DNA from: Physella acuta
Taxonomy: Eukaryota; Mollusca; Gastropoda; Physidae
Direction of reading: 5' to 3'
DNA length: 64,000 nt
Assembly (NCBI RefSeq): GCF_028476545.1
Contig: NW_026732026.1
Coordinates: 382,501 to 446,500, forward strand
Position numbers and translations under genes: made by a program. Below, in pieces: positions 1-12,300 of this stretch; within the stretch, counting starts at the first letter, position 1, and the number at the start of each line of letters is the position of its first letter. The notes beneath the pieces are model-generated. The model had not been told where the DNA came from. It did no database searches and worked only from the letters and a program-made list of their open reading frames with translations.

Positions 1-204
1 AGAACTAACAACATCGCCTCTAAAACACTCTACTTCGAAGATGTTGTCAGTTGATTGCCTGGTAACTGGGACATTTACAAAACGATTTTTTTTTCTGGTA
101 AAGGATGAAATGAGGTATCAAAAGTGTTAGACTTTAAATACATTTCTAAACAGATAAATCATCATTGTACTATAAACAATTAAATTATTTTTGGACATTA
201 AATT

Positions 205-430
205 ATGGGACAGCGTGGCTTAGCGGTGACGCGCTAGACAGCAAACTCGAAAGTCTCGAGTTCGAATCCCTGTAGAGTAAATGCGGCTGGGCACAGTGCT
301 GACCACACTATCCCTTCATATGCTGAGGTCAATAAACATGTGAAATCTCTCTGCTTGTTCTTTCTCGTTGTTGTTTTGTTACCTATCCTTTCTGGTGCCA
401 AGACGCGGAGCAGACGAGAACTTTCTTCCG
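205..430 (+). mobile_element. tRNA-derived SINE copy 1
   Basis: The head carries a pol III A box (TGGCTTAGCGGT) and B box (GAGTTCGAATCC) spaced as in a tRNA. A conserved body follows (GCACAGTGCTGACCACACTA, then CATATGCTGAGGTCAATAAA). The same head and body occur at 2768-2985 and, inverted, in PNP intron 5, which shows it is a dispersed SINE and not a tRNA gene. The 3' edge is uncertain. Confidence 0.75.
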
Positions 431-483
431 TATCAATACGTAACTTGCCACTTTTTGTTAGGTCATGAGTTAAGCGGTATTAA

Positions 484-583
484 AAGTATATAATTTCTAT
501 ATAATTTCCATTTCTTTCGGGGGAGAGGGGGGGGGGGGTAGCCTTTTTCGGGGGGCGAAAAAAGATACCTGGAAGAAACTCTG
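484..583 (+). mobile_element. G-run hAT-type MITE, partial
   Basis: It contains the internal motif AAAAGTATATAATTTCTATAT, long G runs, and the terminal motif ACCTGGAAGAAACTCTG ending at 583. Only the half nearest this terminus is present. It belongs with the full copies at 17915-18076 and 52587-52805. Confidence 0.6.
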
Positions 584-589
584 AGCAAA

Positions 590-785
590 ATTATACGGAT
601 ATTCTTTGCCGTTCACTTGGTGCGCAATTCTTTTTTTTTTCTAGGAGATTATATTCTACTTTTAAAAGTTTGAGTATTTGAAAATGTATTAAAATCATGT
701 CTACATTATGAGTTACCACCCCCCGTAGTATTATATAAGAATATTTGGGAAAGTTTAGGGGAGATCGTTCACGGCCTTATTTATA
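590..785 (-). mobile_element. Hairpin-ended repeat, fragment (copy A)
   Basis: Read on the minus strand this is the first ~190 bases of the family seen complete at 28858-29629: the start with GATCTCCCCTAAACTTTC, then TCTCGAATATTC-like sequence, then the AGAATTGCGCACC region. The remainder is missing. Diverged relative to copies B and C. Confidence 0.6.
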
Positions 786-1310
786 CGTGTTGTTGCAAAA
801 AAAAGTGATTATAGGCTATTTATTTTGTGGTATCTTTATGTGAGATACCTCTAGTTATAGTATCATTGTTTGAACTACCTCTGTTTGTGGTAGCGTTGTT
901 TGCGCTGCCTCTATTTGTGGTATCGTTGTTTTTTCACTATACTACACTTACCTACTGTGACTGTTTTAACTGTGACATATAATCAGACAAACACACAAAC
1001 GCAGCCAAAAAGTGACAGAAAAGCCACACAAACACACACTCAGCCAAAATAGACAACTAAATGTTTATACAGGCATCATATCGACATACTTCACCATTAT
1101 TACAAACCCAGAGCTAACAACATCGCTTCTGAAACATTCTACTTCGAAGATGTTGTCAGTTAATTGCTTGGTAATTGGCACATTTACAAACCGATTTTTT
1201 TTTGGTAAAGGATAAAATGAGGTATCAAAAGTGTTAGACTTTAAATACTTTTATAAACAGATAAATTATCTTTATACTATAAAGTATTAAATTATTTTTG
1301 AACAACAAGT

Positions 1311-1416
1311 ACATGGGACGGCGTGGCATGGCGGTGGAGCGTCAGACTGCCAACTCGAAGGTCTCGAGTTCGAATCCCTATAAAGTGGGGCTTGACACAC
1401 TACCCATTCATATGCA
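1311..1416 (+). mobile_element. tRNA-derived SINE copy 2, truncated
   Basis: It has the tRNA-like head (GGACGGCGTGGCATGGCGGT, then TCGAGTTCGAATCC) and a shortened body with a CACACTACCCATTCATATGC remnant. Short open frames over it (1298-1520) are fortuitous. Confidence 0.7.
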
Positions 1417-1894
1417 CAAACAAACAAAATTTCGCAGTTACGGGAGTTCTTTCCTTGATGTTATTTTTTACATTGTGCAACTGTAAGCTTGTAAGAAAAA
1501 TACAACATATCGAAATGTAAAAAAAAAAGTATTTAACACTTAAGGCCTACAAAAGTGTATCTATTCACTATACTTTTTAATACCACTTTCTAAATCTAAT
1601 GATAAAAAGTTGTAAAAAAAATATTTTCTAAAGAGTTAAAAGAAAAGATTTTAAAAACATTAAATATCTGCCAGTATATATATATATAACTTTTTAAGTG
1701 GTCAGTATTTATGTCTGTATCGGTCAGTATTTATAATATTTGTATCGGTCAGTATTTATAATATTTGTATCGGTCAGTATTTGAGAACTGTTTAAGATAT
1801 ATGAAAGCAATTTCACCTATAAATAAAAGATATAATTCAAGGTATCGTTATTTGAGCAGCCTCTATTTGTGGTATCGTTGTTTGAACTACCTCT

Positions 1895-2345
1895 ATTGTA
1901 ACTGATAGTTTTCTCACCATCCTACTGTGACTAATTGTTTTCTCACCATCCTACTGTGACTAATTGTTTTCTCACCATCCTATTGTGACTAATTGTTTTC
2001 TCACCATCCTACTGTGACTTATTGTTTTCTCACCATCCTACTGTGACTAATTGTTTTCTCACCATCCTATTGTGACTAATTGTTTTCTCACCATCCTACT
2101 GTGACTAATTGTTTTCTCACCATCCTACTGTGACTAATTGTTTTCTCACCATCCTACTGTGACTAATTGTTTTCTCACCATCCTACTGTGACTAATTGTT
2201 TTCTCACCATCCTACTGTGACTAATTGTTTTCTCACCATCCTACTGTGACTAATTGTTTTCTCACCATCCTACTGTGACTAATTGTTTTCTCACCATCCT
2301 ACTGTGACTAATTGTTTTCTCACCAGCCTATTGTGACTGTTTTCT
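1895..2345. repeat. 29-bp minisatellite, block 1
   Basis: About 15 copies of a 29-base unit read as TTTTCTCACCATCCTACTGT followed by GACTAATTG. Units are very alike, with a recurrent C/T switch (CCTACTG versus CCTATTG). The array is flanked by the single-copy-like variants GTAACTGATAG at the left and an end unit lacking the AATTG part at the right. Confidence 0.95.
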
Positions 2346-2767
2346 CACTATGATCTGCATTGTACGAAAGATTTAACATCGTCAGCAATACTCTGTCCTG
2401 TTAAACTCACATTATAGTAATATGAAGAAATGTTTTCAGGATTGAAGAAAAACTTTCACACTGAACGGAAACATTTTAATAAGAATGCAAATATGCATAA
2501 ATGTATAAATATACCAACAATATGAAGATAAATCGACACACATCGATAAATGCTAAATAATAAACTAATAATTTTAAAAAAATTATTAACTCTATTACTG
2601 GTTTACAGTTGTATAAAACTGTAATCATGTAACGACATCTAAGCGCCTTTTGTATGGAATCCTAATAGTGAACATGGATTTTCATTGTAAACACTTTAAT
2701 TACCTTTCTAGAAAGATAAATGATCATTGTATTATAACGAATTAAATTATTTTAGCATATCACGTTC

Positions 2768-2985
2768 AAGGGAAGGTGTGGCTTATCGGTGGAGCGCTAT
2801 ACTGTTAAGTTGAATGTCTCGAGTTCGAATCCCTGTCGAGCAAATCGGATGAGCACAGTGCTGACCACACTACGCATCTTATACCGAGGTCAAGAAACAC
2901 ATGAAATCTCTCTGTTTCGTTCTAATCAATGTATTTTGTTACACATTCTTTTCGGTGCCTAGACGCGGAGCAGACGAGGACTTTA
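2768..2985 (+). mobile_element. tRNA-derived SINE copy 3
   Basis: The head (GGTGTGGCTTATCGGTGGAG, then TCGAGTTCGAATCCCTGT) and the body (GCACAGTGCTGACCACACTA) match copy 1, as does the downstream AGACGCGGAGCAGACGAG. It is part of the larger duplicated module. Confidence 0.75.
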
Positions 2986-3379
2986 TTCCTTATCAATATC
3001 AATAAGTAATTTGCCACTTTCTGTTAGGGCTTGCTGCTTGAGTTAAGCGGTGTCAGTCTTTTTTGAGAGAAAACAACTTTCTTCCAGCAATGGAAACCCG
3101 ATTGATATTTTACGTGTTGTTACAAAAAATGATTACAGGCTAATTAAATGTGTGCTATCATTATTTGAGCTACCTCTAAGGTATCGTTTATTACTAAACC
3201 AAATGCGAACTAGGTCTTTCTCTGGCAACCACCATCAATTCAGTCCTTGTCCCAAGCCCTAATGGCAACCCCCATCGATTCAGTCCTTGTCCCAAGCCTT
3301 TACTTTCTCAGTACAATGTTTTGTTTTCTAATCAAAATGTCGCTGATCTTTTGTTGTAGTGACGCCTACCTGCCAGCTG

Positions 3380-3880
3380 GTCCTACTGTGACTAATTATT
3401 TTCTCACAATCCTACTGTGACTAATTGTTTTCTCACCATCCTATTGTGACTAATTGTTTTCTCACCATCCTACTGTGACTAATTGTTTTCTCACCATCCT
3501 ATTGTGACTAATTGATTTCTCACCATCCTACTGTAACTAATTGTTTTCTCACCATCCTACTGTGACTAATTGTTTTCTCACCATCCTATTGTGACTAATT
3601 GTTTTCTCACCATCTTACTGTGACTGTTTTCTCACCATCCTACTGTGACTAATTGTTTTCTCACCATCCTATTGTGACTAATTGTTTTCTCAACATATAA
3701 CTGTGACTAATTGTTTTCTCACTATCATACTGTGACTAAATGTTTTCTCACCATCCTACTGTGACTGTTTTCTCACCACCCTACTGTAACTGATAGTTTT
3801 ATCACCATCCTACTGTGACTGTTTTCTCACCACCCTACTGTAACTGATAGTTTTCTCACCATCCTACTGTAACTATTTTC
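3380..3880. repeat. 29-bp minisatellite, block 2
   Basis: Same unit as the array at 1895-2345 but more diverged, with shortened units (22 bases, lacking TAATTGT) and substituted ones toward 3700-3880. A 37-base direct duplication (GATTCAGTCCTTGTCCCAAG) lies just upstream at 3230-3300. Confidence 0.92.
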
Positions 3881-3916
3881 TCTCCAAGATCTTGATTGCA
3901 CACAAGATTAAAAATA

Positions 3917-6059
3917 GCCAGCAATACTCTGTCCTATTGAATACACAACAAGCTAGCAATACTCTGTCCTATTGAATACACAACAAGCTAGCAATACTCT
4001 GTCCTATTGAATACACAACAAGCTAGCAATACTCTGTCCTATTGAATACACAACAAGCTAGCAATACTCTGTCCTACTGAATACACAGCAAGCTAGCAAT
4101 ACTCTGTCCTATTGAATACACAACAAGCCAGCAATACTCTGTCCTATTGAATACACAACAAGCCAGCAATACTCTGTCCTATTGAATACACAACAAGCCA
4201 GCAATACTCTGTCCTATTGAATACACAACAAGCCAGCAATACTCTGTCCTATTGAATACACAACAAGCCAGCAATACTGTCCTATTGAATACACAACAAG
4301 CCAGCAATACTCTGTCCTATTGAATACACAACAAGCCAGCAATACTCTGTCCTATTGAATACACAAGCCAGCAATACTCTGTCCTATTGAATACAAAAGC
4401 TAGCAATACTCTGTCCTATTGAATACACAAGCCAGCAATACTCTGTCCTATTGAATACACAAGCTAGCAATACTCTGTCCTATTGAATACACAAGCCAGC
4501 AATACTCTGTCCTATTGAATACACAACAAGCCAGCAATACTCTGTCCTATTGAATACACAAGCCAGCAATACTCTGTCCTATTGAATACACAAGCCAGCA
4601 ATACTCTGTCCTATTGAATACACAACAAGCCAGCAATACTCTGTCCTATTGAATACACAAGCTAGCAATACTCTGTCCTATTGAATACACAAGCTAGCAA
4701 TACTCTGTCCTATTGAATACACAAGCTAGCAATACTCTGTCCTATTGAATACACAAGCCAGCAATACTCTGTCCTATTGAATACACAACAAGCCAGCAAT
4801 ACTCTGTCCTATTGAATACACAAGCCAGCAATACTCTGTCCTATTGAATACACAACAAGCCAGCAATACTCTGTCCTATTGAATACACAACAAGCCAGCA
4901 ATACTGTCCTATTGAATACACAACAAGCCAGCAATACTCTGTCCTATTGAATACACAACAAGCCAGCAATACTCTGTCCTATTGAATACACAACAAGCCA
5001 GCAATACTCTGTCCTATTGAATACACAACAAGCCAGCAATACTGTCCTATTGAATACACAACAAGCCAGCAATACTCTGTCCTATTGAATACACAACAAG
5101 CCAGCAATACTCTGTCCTATTGAATACACAACAAGCCAGCAATACTCTGTCCTATTGAATACACAAGCCAGCAATACTCTGTCCTATTGAATACAAAAGC
5201 TAGCAATACTCTGTCCTATTGAATACACAAGCTAGCAATACTCTGTCCTATTGAATACACAAGCCAGCAATACTCTGTCCTATTGAATACACAAGCTAGC
5301 AATACTCTGTACTATTGAATACACAAGCCAGCAATACTCTGTCCTATTGAATACACAAGCTAGCAATACTCTGTCCTATTGAATACACAACAAGCCAGCA
5401 ATACTCTGTGCTATTGAATACACAAGCCAGCAATACTCTGTCCTATTGAATACACAACAAGCCAGCAATACTCTGTCCTATTGAATACACAAGCTAGCAA
5501 TACTCTGTCCTATTGAATACACAAGCTAGCAATACTCTGTCCTATTGAATACACAAGCTAGCAATACTCTGTCCTATTGAATACACAAGCCAGCAATACT
5601 CTGTCCTATTGAATACACAACAAGCCAGCAATACTCTGTCCTATTGAATACACAAGCCAGCAATACTCTGTCCTATTGAATACACAAGCCAGCAATACTC
5701 TGTCCTATTGAATACACAACAAGCCAGCAATACTCTGTCCTATTGAATACACAAGCCAGCAATACTCTGTCCTATTGAATACACAACAAGCCAGCAATAC
5801 TCTGTCCTATTGAATACACAAGCCAGCAATACTCTGTCCTATTGAATACACAAGCCAGCAATACTCTGTCCTATTGAATACACAACAAGCCAGCAATACT
5901 CTGTACTATTGAATACACAAGCCAGCAATACTCTGTCCTATTGAATACAAAAGCTAGCAATACTCTGTCCTATTGAATACAAAAGCTAGCAATACTCTGT
6001 CCTATTGAATACAAAAGCTAGCAATACTCTGTCCTATTGAATACACAAGCCAGCAATCT
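3917..6059. repeat. Satellite of 32/35-bp units
   Basis: About 60 head-to-tail units reading GCCAGCAATACTCTGTCCTA then TTGAATACACAA, with or without an extra CAA (35 or 32 bases). Variants recur: GCTAGC for GCCAGC, loss of CT (AATACTGTCC), and ACAAAAGC. The order of variants is repeated about 800-830 bases apart, so the array has higher-order structure. A lone related unit sits at 2380-2400. Confidence 0.97.
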
Positions 6060-7880
6060 TGGCGTGCCAAACATATTCAGACATGTCAACATTCAGCAAC
6101 AACATCCATCTTTTTGAGTCGCCGGCTATCGAACTAAACACTGGAAACAGTTTTAACTATGAGTCTGGGTATTTTTAAAGTTATGTATTAAATTATGAGT
6201 ATTATGAGGAATCATTGTAAATGAGTAAGGTATCATATCATCTGTATAGCCAAATGTGAGTTGTGTCAAACGTGTGATACTGTAATTAAGTTTACTTGCT
6301 TTAAAATAAGCCTACAGTACGGTAAATACAGAATTATAATATAATGTCAATTATTTGTTTGCTAAATCACCAAAATCGTTAATTTAACTGTACAGGCTAT
6401 TAAAAACAGCGATGTATTACAACTACACAACAACAACAAAATGGTAATAATAAAGTTTAATTCTACTGAACACACAGTGAAAATTATCAATAAAAGATAT
6501 CATATCGACCTAAGCCCACAATAATTCTGAAATACAATGAGAAATATAAAAACAAATTGCCAGTTAGGGCTCCCTTGGAGCAGATGCTTAAAGCACTAAT
6601 CATATGCCAACATATAGTAATATGTACAAATGTTTTCAGGATTAAAGAAAAAATTTCTCACTAAACATAAACATGCAAATATTCAATATAATAGATGTTA
6701 TATACATAAAATATGTTGATTTATGACACACATTGATACATACTAAATAATTAAATAATAATTTTTGAAAAATGATTTTAAAACTATTACAGATTTACCA
6801 GTTGTATACAAATGTAATCATGCAACGACATCAAGGCTTGTTAAGTATGGAATCCTAATAATGAGCTGGGATTTTCACTGTAAACACTTATCCTATTAAG
6901 ACCATTTATTTGCCCAATCACAAATAGCCTATTGTACTGTGAATACTACAATAAAAACTGTGCATGTATTACTTATAAGAGGGACCAGTTTAGGGAACAG
7001 ATCATCTTGTTGCTGTTTTGACATTCAACATGTTATAAAATTATCAGTGATCCAATTTTTCCCATGGTTGGTGTGTAATTAGAAAAATATACAGAATTAC
7101 AAAACAGCTTTACATATCTGCCTTTGTACAAGAGTAAAGTGCGTCATCGTTATCATCAATTAAACGAAGCAATGTTGTAAGTCTAGCGTAAACATTCCAT
7201 ACACCCAACATTCTATCCAACATTTTACAATACCAATTTTAACAAACAATTTCTACACTCAACTGAAAGTATGCATAGAACAATTAGGAACAGACAATTT
7301 GCATGCATATTAGAAAAATTTCATTTGTTTATGTAAGGTCTACAGCTAGATGAAGAAAACCACACATAGGCTACTAAGAACAATCAAGGTCTATACACTA
7401 GATAATTTATACACTTCAGCAACTATTTCCTTCTCTGGTGTTATATTTTCCATTGTGCAACTGCTAGCTTCAAACAAAAATACAAAAAATCCAAATGAAA
7501 AAAACCCACAATTTATCTATTCACTATAGTTCTTTATACCACTTTGTAATCTGAATTCATATTTTTTTAACCTGTAGAAATGACTCATGTTGTTCTTTTA
7601 TAAAGGTATTAGTCACAAGATTTACCAGCACACCAATAACTCAAAAAATGAGTAACTGATCAAATAGAGAAATGTATAAATTATTAAAACATTACCCTAC
7701 CCTAGTTCTTATCAACAATGGTGTTTTTTTAGCGGTTCTGTCATTTTTTTATTTTTACAGGAGGGGTTTGATAGCCCTTCACCCAACCCTCTTCTTTTCA
7801 CAGCTGGGCTTGGGACCGGCCATGGCAGAATTTTGGCATACTGAAAAAACATGCCAGAAAAAAATATCAGAACAGCTAAT
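6060..7880. other. AT-rich sequence without a recognised gene
   Basis: I see no coding exon with splice signals on either strand. 6610-6900 is a diverged copy of 2400-2700 (shared ATATAGTAATATGTACAAAT-like and TGGAATCCTAATA motifs). The 87-codon open frame at 7672-7935 is low-complexity and runs into a LINE remnant. Confidence 0.6.
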
Positions 7881-7883
7881 CCA

Positions 7884-8015
7884 ACACCATTACCATCAAA
7901 GAACTATGGCAGCAAAAAAAAAAACCAACCACTGAATGAAGCAGAAACAAAAGGCATTGGACTGGCCACACACAGAAGCAGATGACCAGTATATTAAGAA
8001 ATAATACCACTGATA
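7884..8015 (+). mobile_element. Decayed LINE fragment (reverse-transcriptase C-terminal tail)
   Basis: Broken frames read ELWQ then TN-PLNEAETK and KRHWTGHTQKQ. These match the tail of many invertebrate LINE proteins (ELW..TNQ.P..., K.RWRWIGHTLRKP). It is short, interrupted, and has lost its ends. Two other LINE tails of the same type lie at 48990-49253 and 58238-58450. Confidence 0.5.
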
Positions 8016-9384
8016 CAGTTAAAGGAAAGATATGCTAGCCACTACTGTACTACTACTATTGTATATTGAAGAATATGAAATATAAACATAGCTGTAATAA
8101 ATTGATGCTTTTGTATTTCTGAGACAGTCCCATAGTAAGTGTAAGCCAAATCATCAAACTGACATACACAAACCATAACGCCTGTCCAAGAAAACTTTCA
8201 ATTCTCAAGTTTTGAGTTCAAAAGGTCAAAGACATTCACACTTTTAATCTACAGACACTGAGTTGAGCAGTTGCTCATGAATGAACGCTGTGGAAAATCC
8301 ACCCAAGAACAACTGTTTACAACTTCACTGTTGTATGTTTTAAAAACTTCATAAAGCTATCATAGTATGTATTGTTATTGTTACACCTATCAGTGTAATG
8401 ACAGGGTATACTGTGTATTATTTAGTCTTAAAAACGACGCACAACAAGAATTTTAACAAAACAGTGTCTATAGTGTTCTTGACTCCATACATAAAGTAAA
8501 ATATATTAAGAACAATAAATAGTCAAAAATGATTTTTAGAAACACTTCTATTTATGTGAAGTTAAGGAAAATTCATAATGATGTAAGTGAGATATATTTA
8601 CTACATTTATATTTGTGTACACCTATGTACAGCTCATTCTGCATTTTACATACCACTAAAATTCCCACCAAGTGTTATACATTCCCAATCTAATTGCATG
8701 CATCAGGACATTATTTTTAAAAAGAAAACATAGGTGCTGAGGTGTATAAATTTAAAAAAAACTTATAAGCAATGATGAAATAAAGAGTGAAAAATATGAA
8801 GATGAAATTTGTTGCCACTAAATAATCACAATTTACAAAAGAATTTACTTGGATACTCAACAACTGTTGATATTATTATTACAATTTATATAATATTATC
8901 AACAAATGTGTATTTTACATTTGAATCAGATGAAATTTTAAACTCTTAAATGGAGTTGTAAGCTATCTTGCTATTGATATATCAGGATTGTTCCATTCAA
9001 CCTGTTAATCTTACATAAATTATTTGAAATGACGTTCTTTGAAGAGCCAAAGTGTGTTAATGGCATCAGTAATGTGGACACTGGGCCCTGAATCTTGTGT
9101 GCTGGGGCAGGTGCAGCACTTATAGGTGGGCGAGATATTTCCCCTAGGCTTTATAGGCTTATAAAAGATTAAATTATTTTTTTTTAAATAATTCCATGCA
9201 AATTAACAAACAAGTCAAAGGGACATAACAAAAATGAATTCAAATATTCTATGAAAAGGTAGGTTTAACACAACAAATTTTTGAAAACAAAAAAAAATTT
9301 TGATAAAAAAAAATTTCTGAGGCTACTTATTTTAAAAAATAGATCAAGCCTAATTTCTTCTGTGCGTCAGTGAAGAGAAAAGCT
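8016..9384. other. AT-rich 3' flank of the TRAF3-like gene
   Basis: It presumably includes the 3' UTR of the minus-strand TRAF3-like transcript next to the stop codon at 9385-9387. I did not find a convincing polyadenylation site or any other gene. Confidence 0.5.
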
Positions 9385-12300
9385 TTAAATGGGTTGAAGA
9401 CTGGCAGTGTCCACTATGACCTTGATGAAAAGCGTATCGTCCTTGATGTAATGATTGCTGGGGTTGTCCAGGACAGTGTGCGCCACAAACAGCGGACACC
9501 CGCTGGCAACGTTCATCTCAGCGTTCACTGGTCTCCTAAAGCTGGTACTGTTGGGGTCTGGGAAAAACTCATCCTTGAGGTGTCTCTTGTCTGGGGACTG
9601 GTCCAGTAGGATCAAGCTAACCTGTAGTAGAGAGACACGAAACTTGCTCAACAAACTTTCTAAACCAATCTGGGCTCTACATTATTACAGAATTATTTTT
9701 TTAAGCATTTTAAGAAAAACTATTAAATTCAATAAATTTAGACATTTTTTAATATCTGTAGCTAAATATTTACAAAAAATTTAAATCAATACAACCCATC
9801 ATATTTTGCATAATAAATTGTCTAGGATTTGCTGTATAATGAATTATCATACAAAATGTAGGCATGCACATATAAACATTTTTTAAAAATTAACATTCTC
9901 TTAAGAAAACTTTCAGTGCCAGTAAACGAATCAGTTCTTAATTATTGTAATCATCAGTTGTGTTTACCCTTTGTTGGAAAGGCCAGGGAAGAAGGGCATC
10001 ATATTCTCCTTTCATGACAACAAAGTACAGGGACATGTGAGTTCCGCGGCCGATTCCGTCCCCATTCAAATACACTCTAGCACACATCTTGTAACCAAAG
10101 CGGCCAGTGTAGAAAGGTTGACTGTACAGTGAAACTGTCCGTCCTTGGACCGCATCCTGAAAAAATCATTTTTAAAAATGCATAAATTTGCATTCTAATA
10201 CAAGTACTACATCAAAAGTAGCTTTATTCATAAAATACAAACATACCCTTTTCCTTTGACTGAAATCTCTAATTTTCCACAGAAGTTTCCCATCATAACT
10301 TGCAGTTTCCAGCATCTGAAACCTTAAATCCATTTCCGCTGTTCTGATCTCATGATTTGCTATTTGACGGTCGTGATTGGAGACTTGGGGAATGAGAAGT
10401 TCTGGGGGGGAAAAGGTAGTTTTTAGAGCATTCATCAAGGAAATAGAATTTCAGTATTAAACAGTCTCTCAACTACATTAAACAACAATTGAATACACAA
10501 GTCACTTAAACGCAATAAGCCACAATTAAATTTAAAAAGCTACTCAACTGCACTAAGCTAAAACTTAATACACAATTCATTTAACAGCACGTTGATACAG
10601 TGACGTAACTGTACTAAGCCAAAATTAATTACAAATGGTCATTTAACTAAACCACAATAAAAAAACACAGTGACTTAGCCAAAATTAATTACAAATGGTC
10701 ATTAATTTAAGGGGATATGCGCGGAAAAAAATCACAAAATTTCTTGTTTTTCGTCATGATGGGTTTCTTGCTTTTTTCTGTACTTTGTCCATTTTTGTAT
10801 ACAGAAAATAATAACTTTTAAGAGAAAAAAATATTTTATGTGTTTGAATTACGATTTTTCTGACCCTATTAATTAAAAAATAATCAATTTTTCCCAATCT
10901 TACAAGCTCTCTATGAAAAGTTTTATATCCGTCATTATATTGTATTTGACATCATTGGAAAGCTGGATTTCTCATGTTACTAATAAACTTAATTTCCTAC
11001 ATCTCGGAAACACCCAAAGCTTACAATCGGCTTTGCAGTTTACACAGATATGGTACTTTCCTGACCTAGTTTTCGTTACTTTTGGCTGTTTTTCTCAGTT
11101 CGCAGGTTTTTAACACTAAAAAGCCTACTACTTTTTTATTTATTGAACAATTCCAACCATATTTTCAGTAAATGTTCTTGATGCGAAAATACAACTTTTG
11201 TCACGAGGGAATTGTGATTGCTTTCATAGAAAAAAAGTATTTGGTAATTAATATTCACATTTTGAAACTTTTGAATACTAAAAAGAGTACGATTTTTTAG
11301 ACCTTGTAAAATTCTTACTAGTAATTATTTCAAAAAGTTGTCGTTACAAAAGTTTTAGTATATACTGAAATATAAGCAGTTTAAATTTGATTGCTATAGG
11401 TGCATAAATAAAAAAGCCTTAGTATTTTTAAAAGTACCGAAAAATTCAAAATGGCGGAGGTTTTTTGGGTTTCCATGACAACCAACATTGTTTTCGACCC
11501 TTTTATTTGCTGTTTAATAGTTACTTTTACATGCCAAATATGATAAAAGTATTCAAAAGGCTTTAGATCTTAAACTGTAAAAAATAGAAAAAAACATAGC
11601 ATATCCCCTTAAGCCACAATAAAAAAAAACACAATGACTTAACTGTACTAAGCCAAAATCAATTACAAATTGTCATAAACTAAGCCACAATAAAAAAACC
11701 ACAGTGACTAAGCCAAAATTAATTACAAATGTTCATTAAACTAAGCCACAATAAAAAAAACACAGTGAATTAGCCAAAATTAATTACAAATGTTCATTAA
11801 ACTAAGCCACAATAAAAAAACACAGTGAATTAGCCAAAATTAATAACAAATGTTCATTAAACTAAGCCAAAATTAATTACAAATGGTCACTTAACTAAGC
11901 CACTATAAAAAAACAGTGACTAAGCCAAAATTAATTACAAATGTTCATTAAACTAAGCCAAAATTAATTACAAATGTTCATTAAACTAAGCCAAAATTAA
12001 TTACAAATGTTCATTAAACTAAGCCAAAATTAATTACAAATGTTCATTAAACTAAGCCAAAATTAATTACAAATGGTAATTAAACTAAGCCAAAATTAAT
12101 TACAAATGGTCACTTAACTAAGCCACTATAAAAAAACAGTGACTAAGCCAAAATTAATTACAAATGTTCATTAAACTAAGTCACAATTAAAAAAAACACA
12201 GTGACTAAGCCAAAATTAATTACAAATGTTCATTAAACTAAGCCAAAATTAATTACAAATGTTCATTAAACTAAGCCACTTACTCAACTGCTCGATGCTC

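Larger units (their letters stand above)
1..3390. repeat. Three diverged copies of a SINE-bearing module
   Basis: The stretch 1-330 recurs at 1107-1420 and, in part, at 2655-2900. Shared pieces include CTTCGAAGATGTTGTCAGTT, the run AGGTATCAAAAGTGTTAGAC, and the lead-in ACAGATAAAT before each SINE head. A second shared piece, TGGTATCGTTGTTTGA, lies at 838-930, 1845-1905 and more weakly near 3150. Another module, 2400-2700, recurs at 6610-6900. No gene was found in this block. Confidence 0.7.

Noticed and set aside
205-280. A tRNA gene
   Set aside because: A and B boxes are present, but the same head is joined to a conserved non-tRNA body in several copies, so it is a SINE head. The same applies to 1311, 2768, 48003 and 59770.
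3917-6059. Regular 32/35-bp repeats resembling a CRISPR array
   Set aside because: Units are contiguous with no unique spacers, and the setting is a spliced animal genome. It is a satellite.
7672-7935. 87-codon frame as a small membrane protein
   Set aside because: The first half is AT-driven hydrophobic sequence, and the frame runs into a decayed LINE tail in other frames.
9370-9784. Plus-strand frames of 79 and 109 codons
   Set aside because: Shadows of the last TRAF3-like exon, which is coded on the minus strand with a clear splice acceptor at 9621.
10711-11608. Calling the TTAA element piggyBac
   Set aside because: TTAA flanks fit, but the GGGGATATGC terminus differs from the usual CCC start and no transposase is present, so the superfamily is left open.
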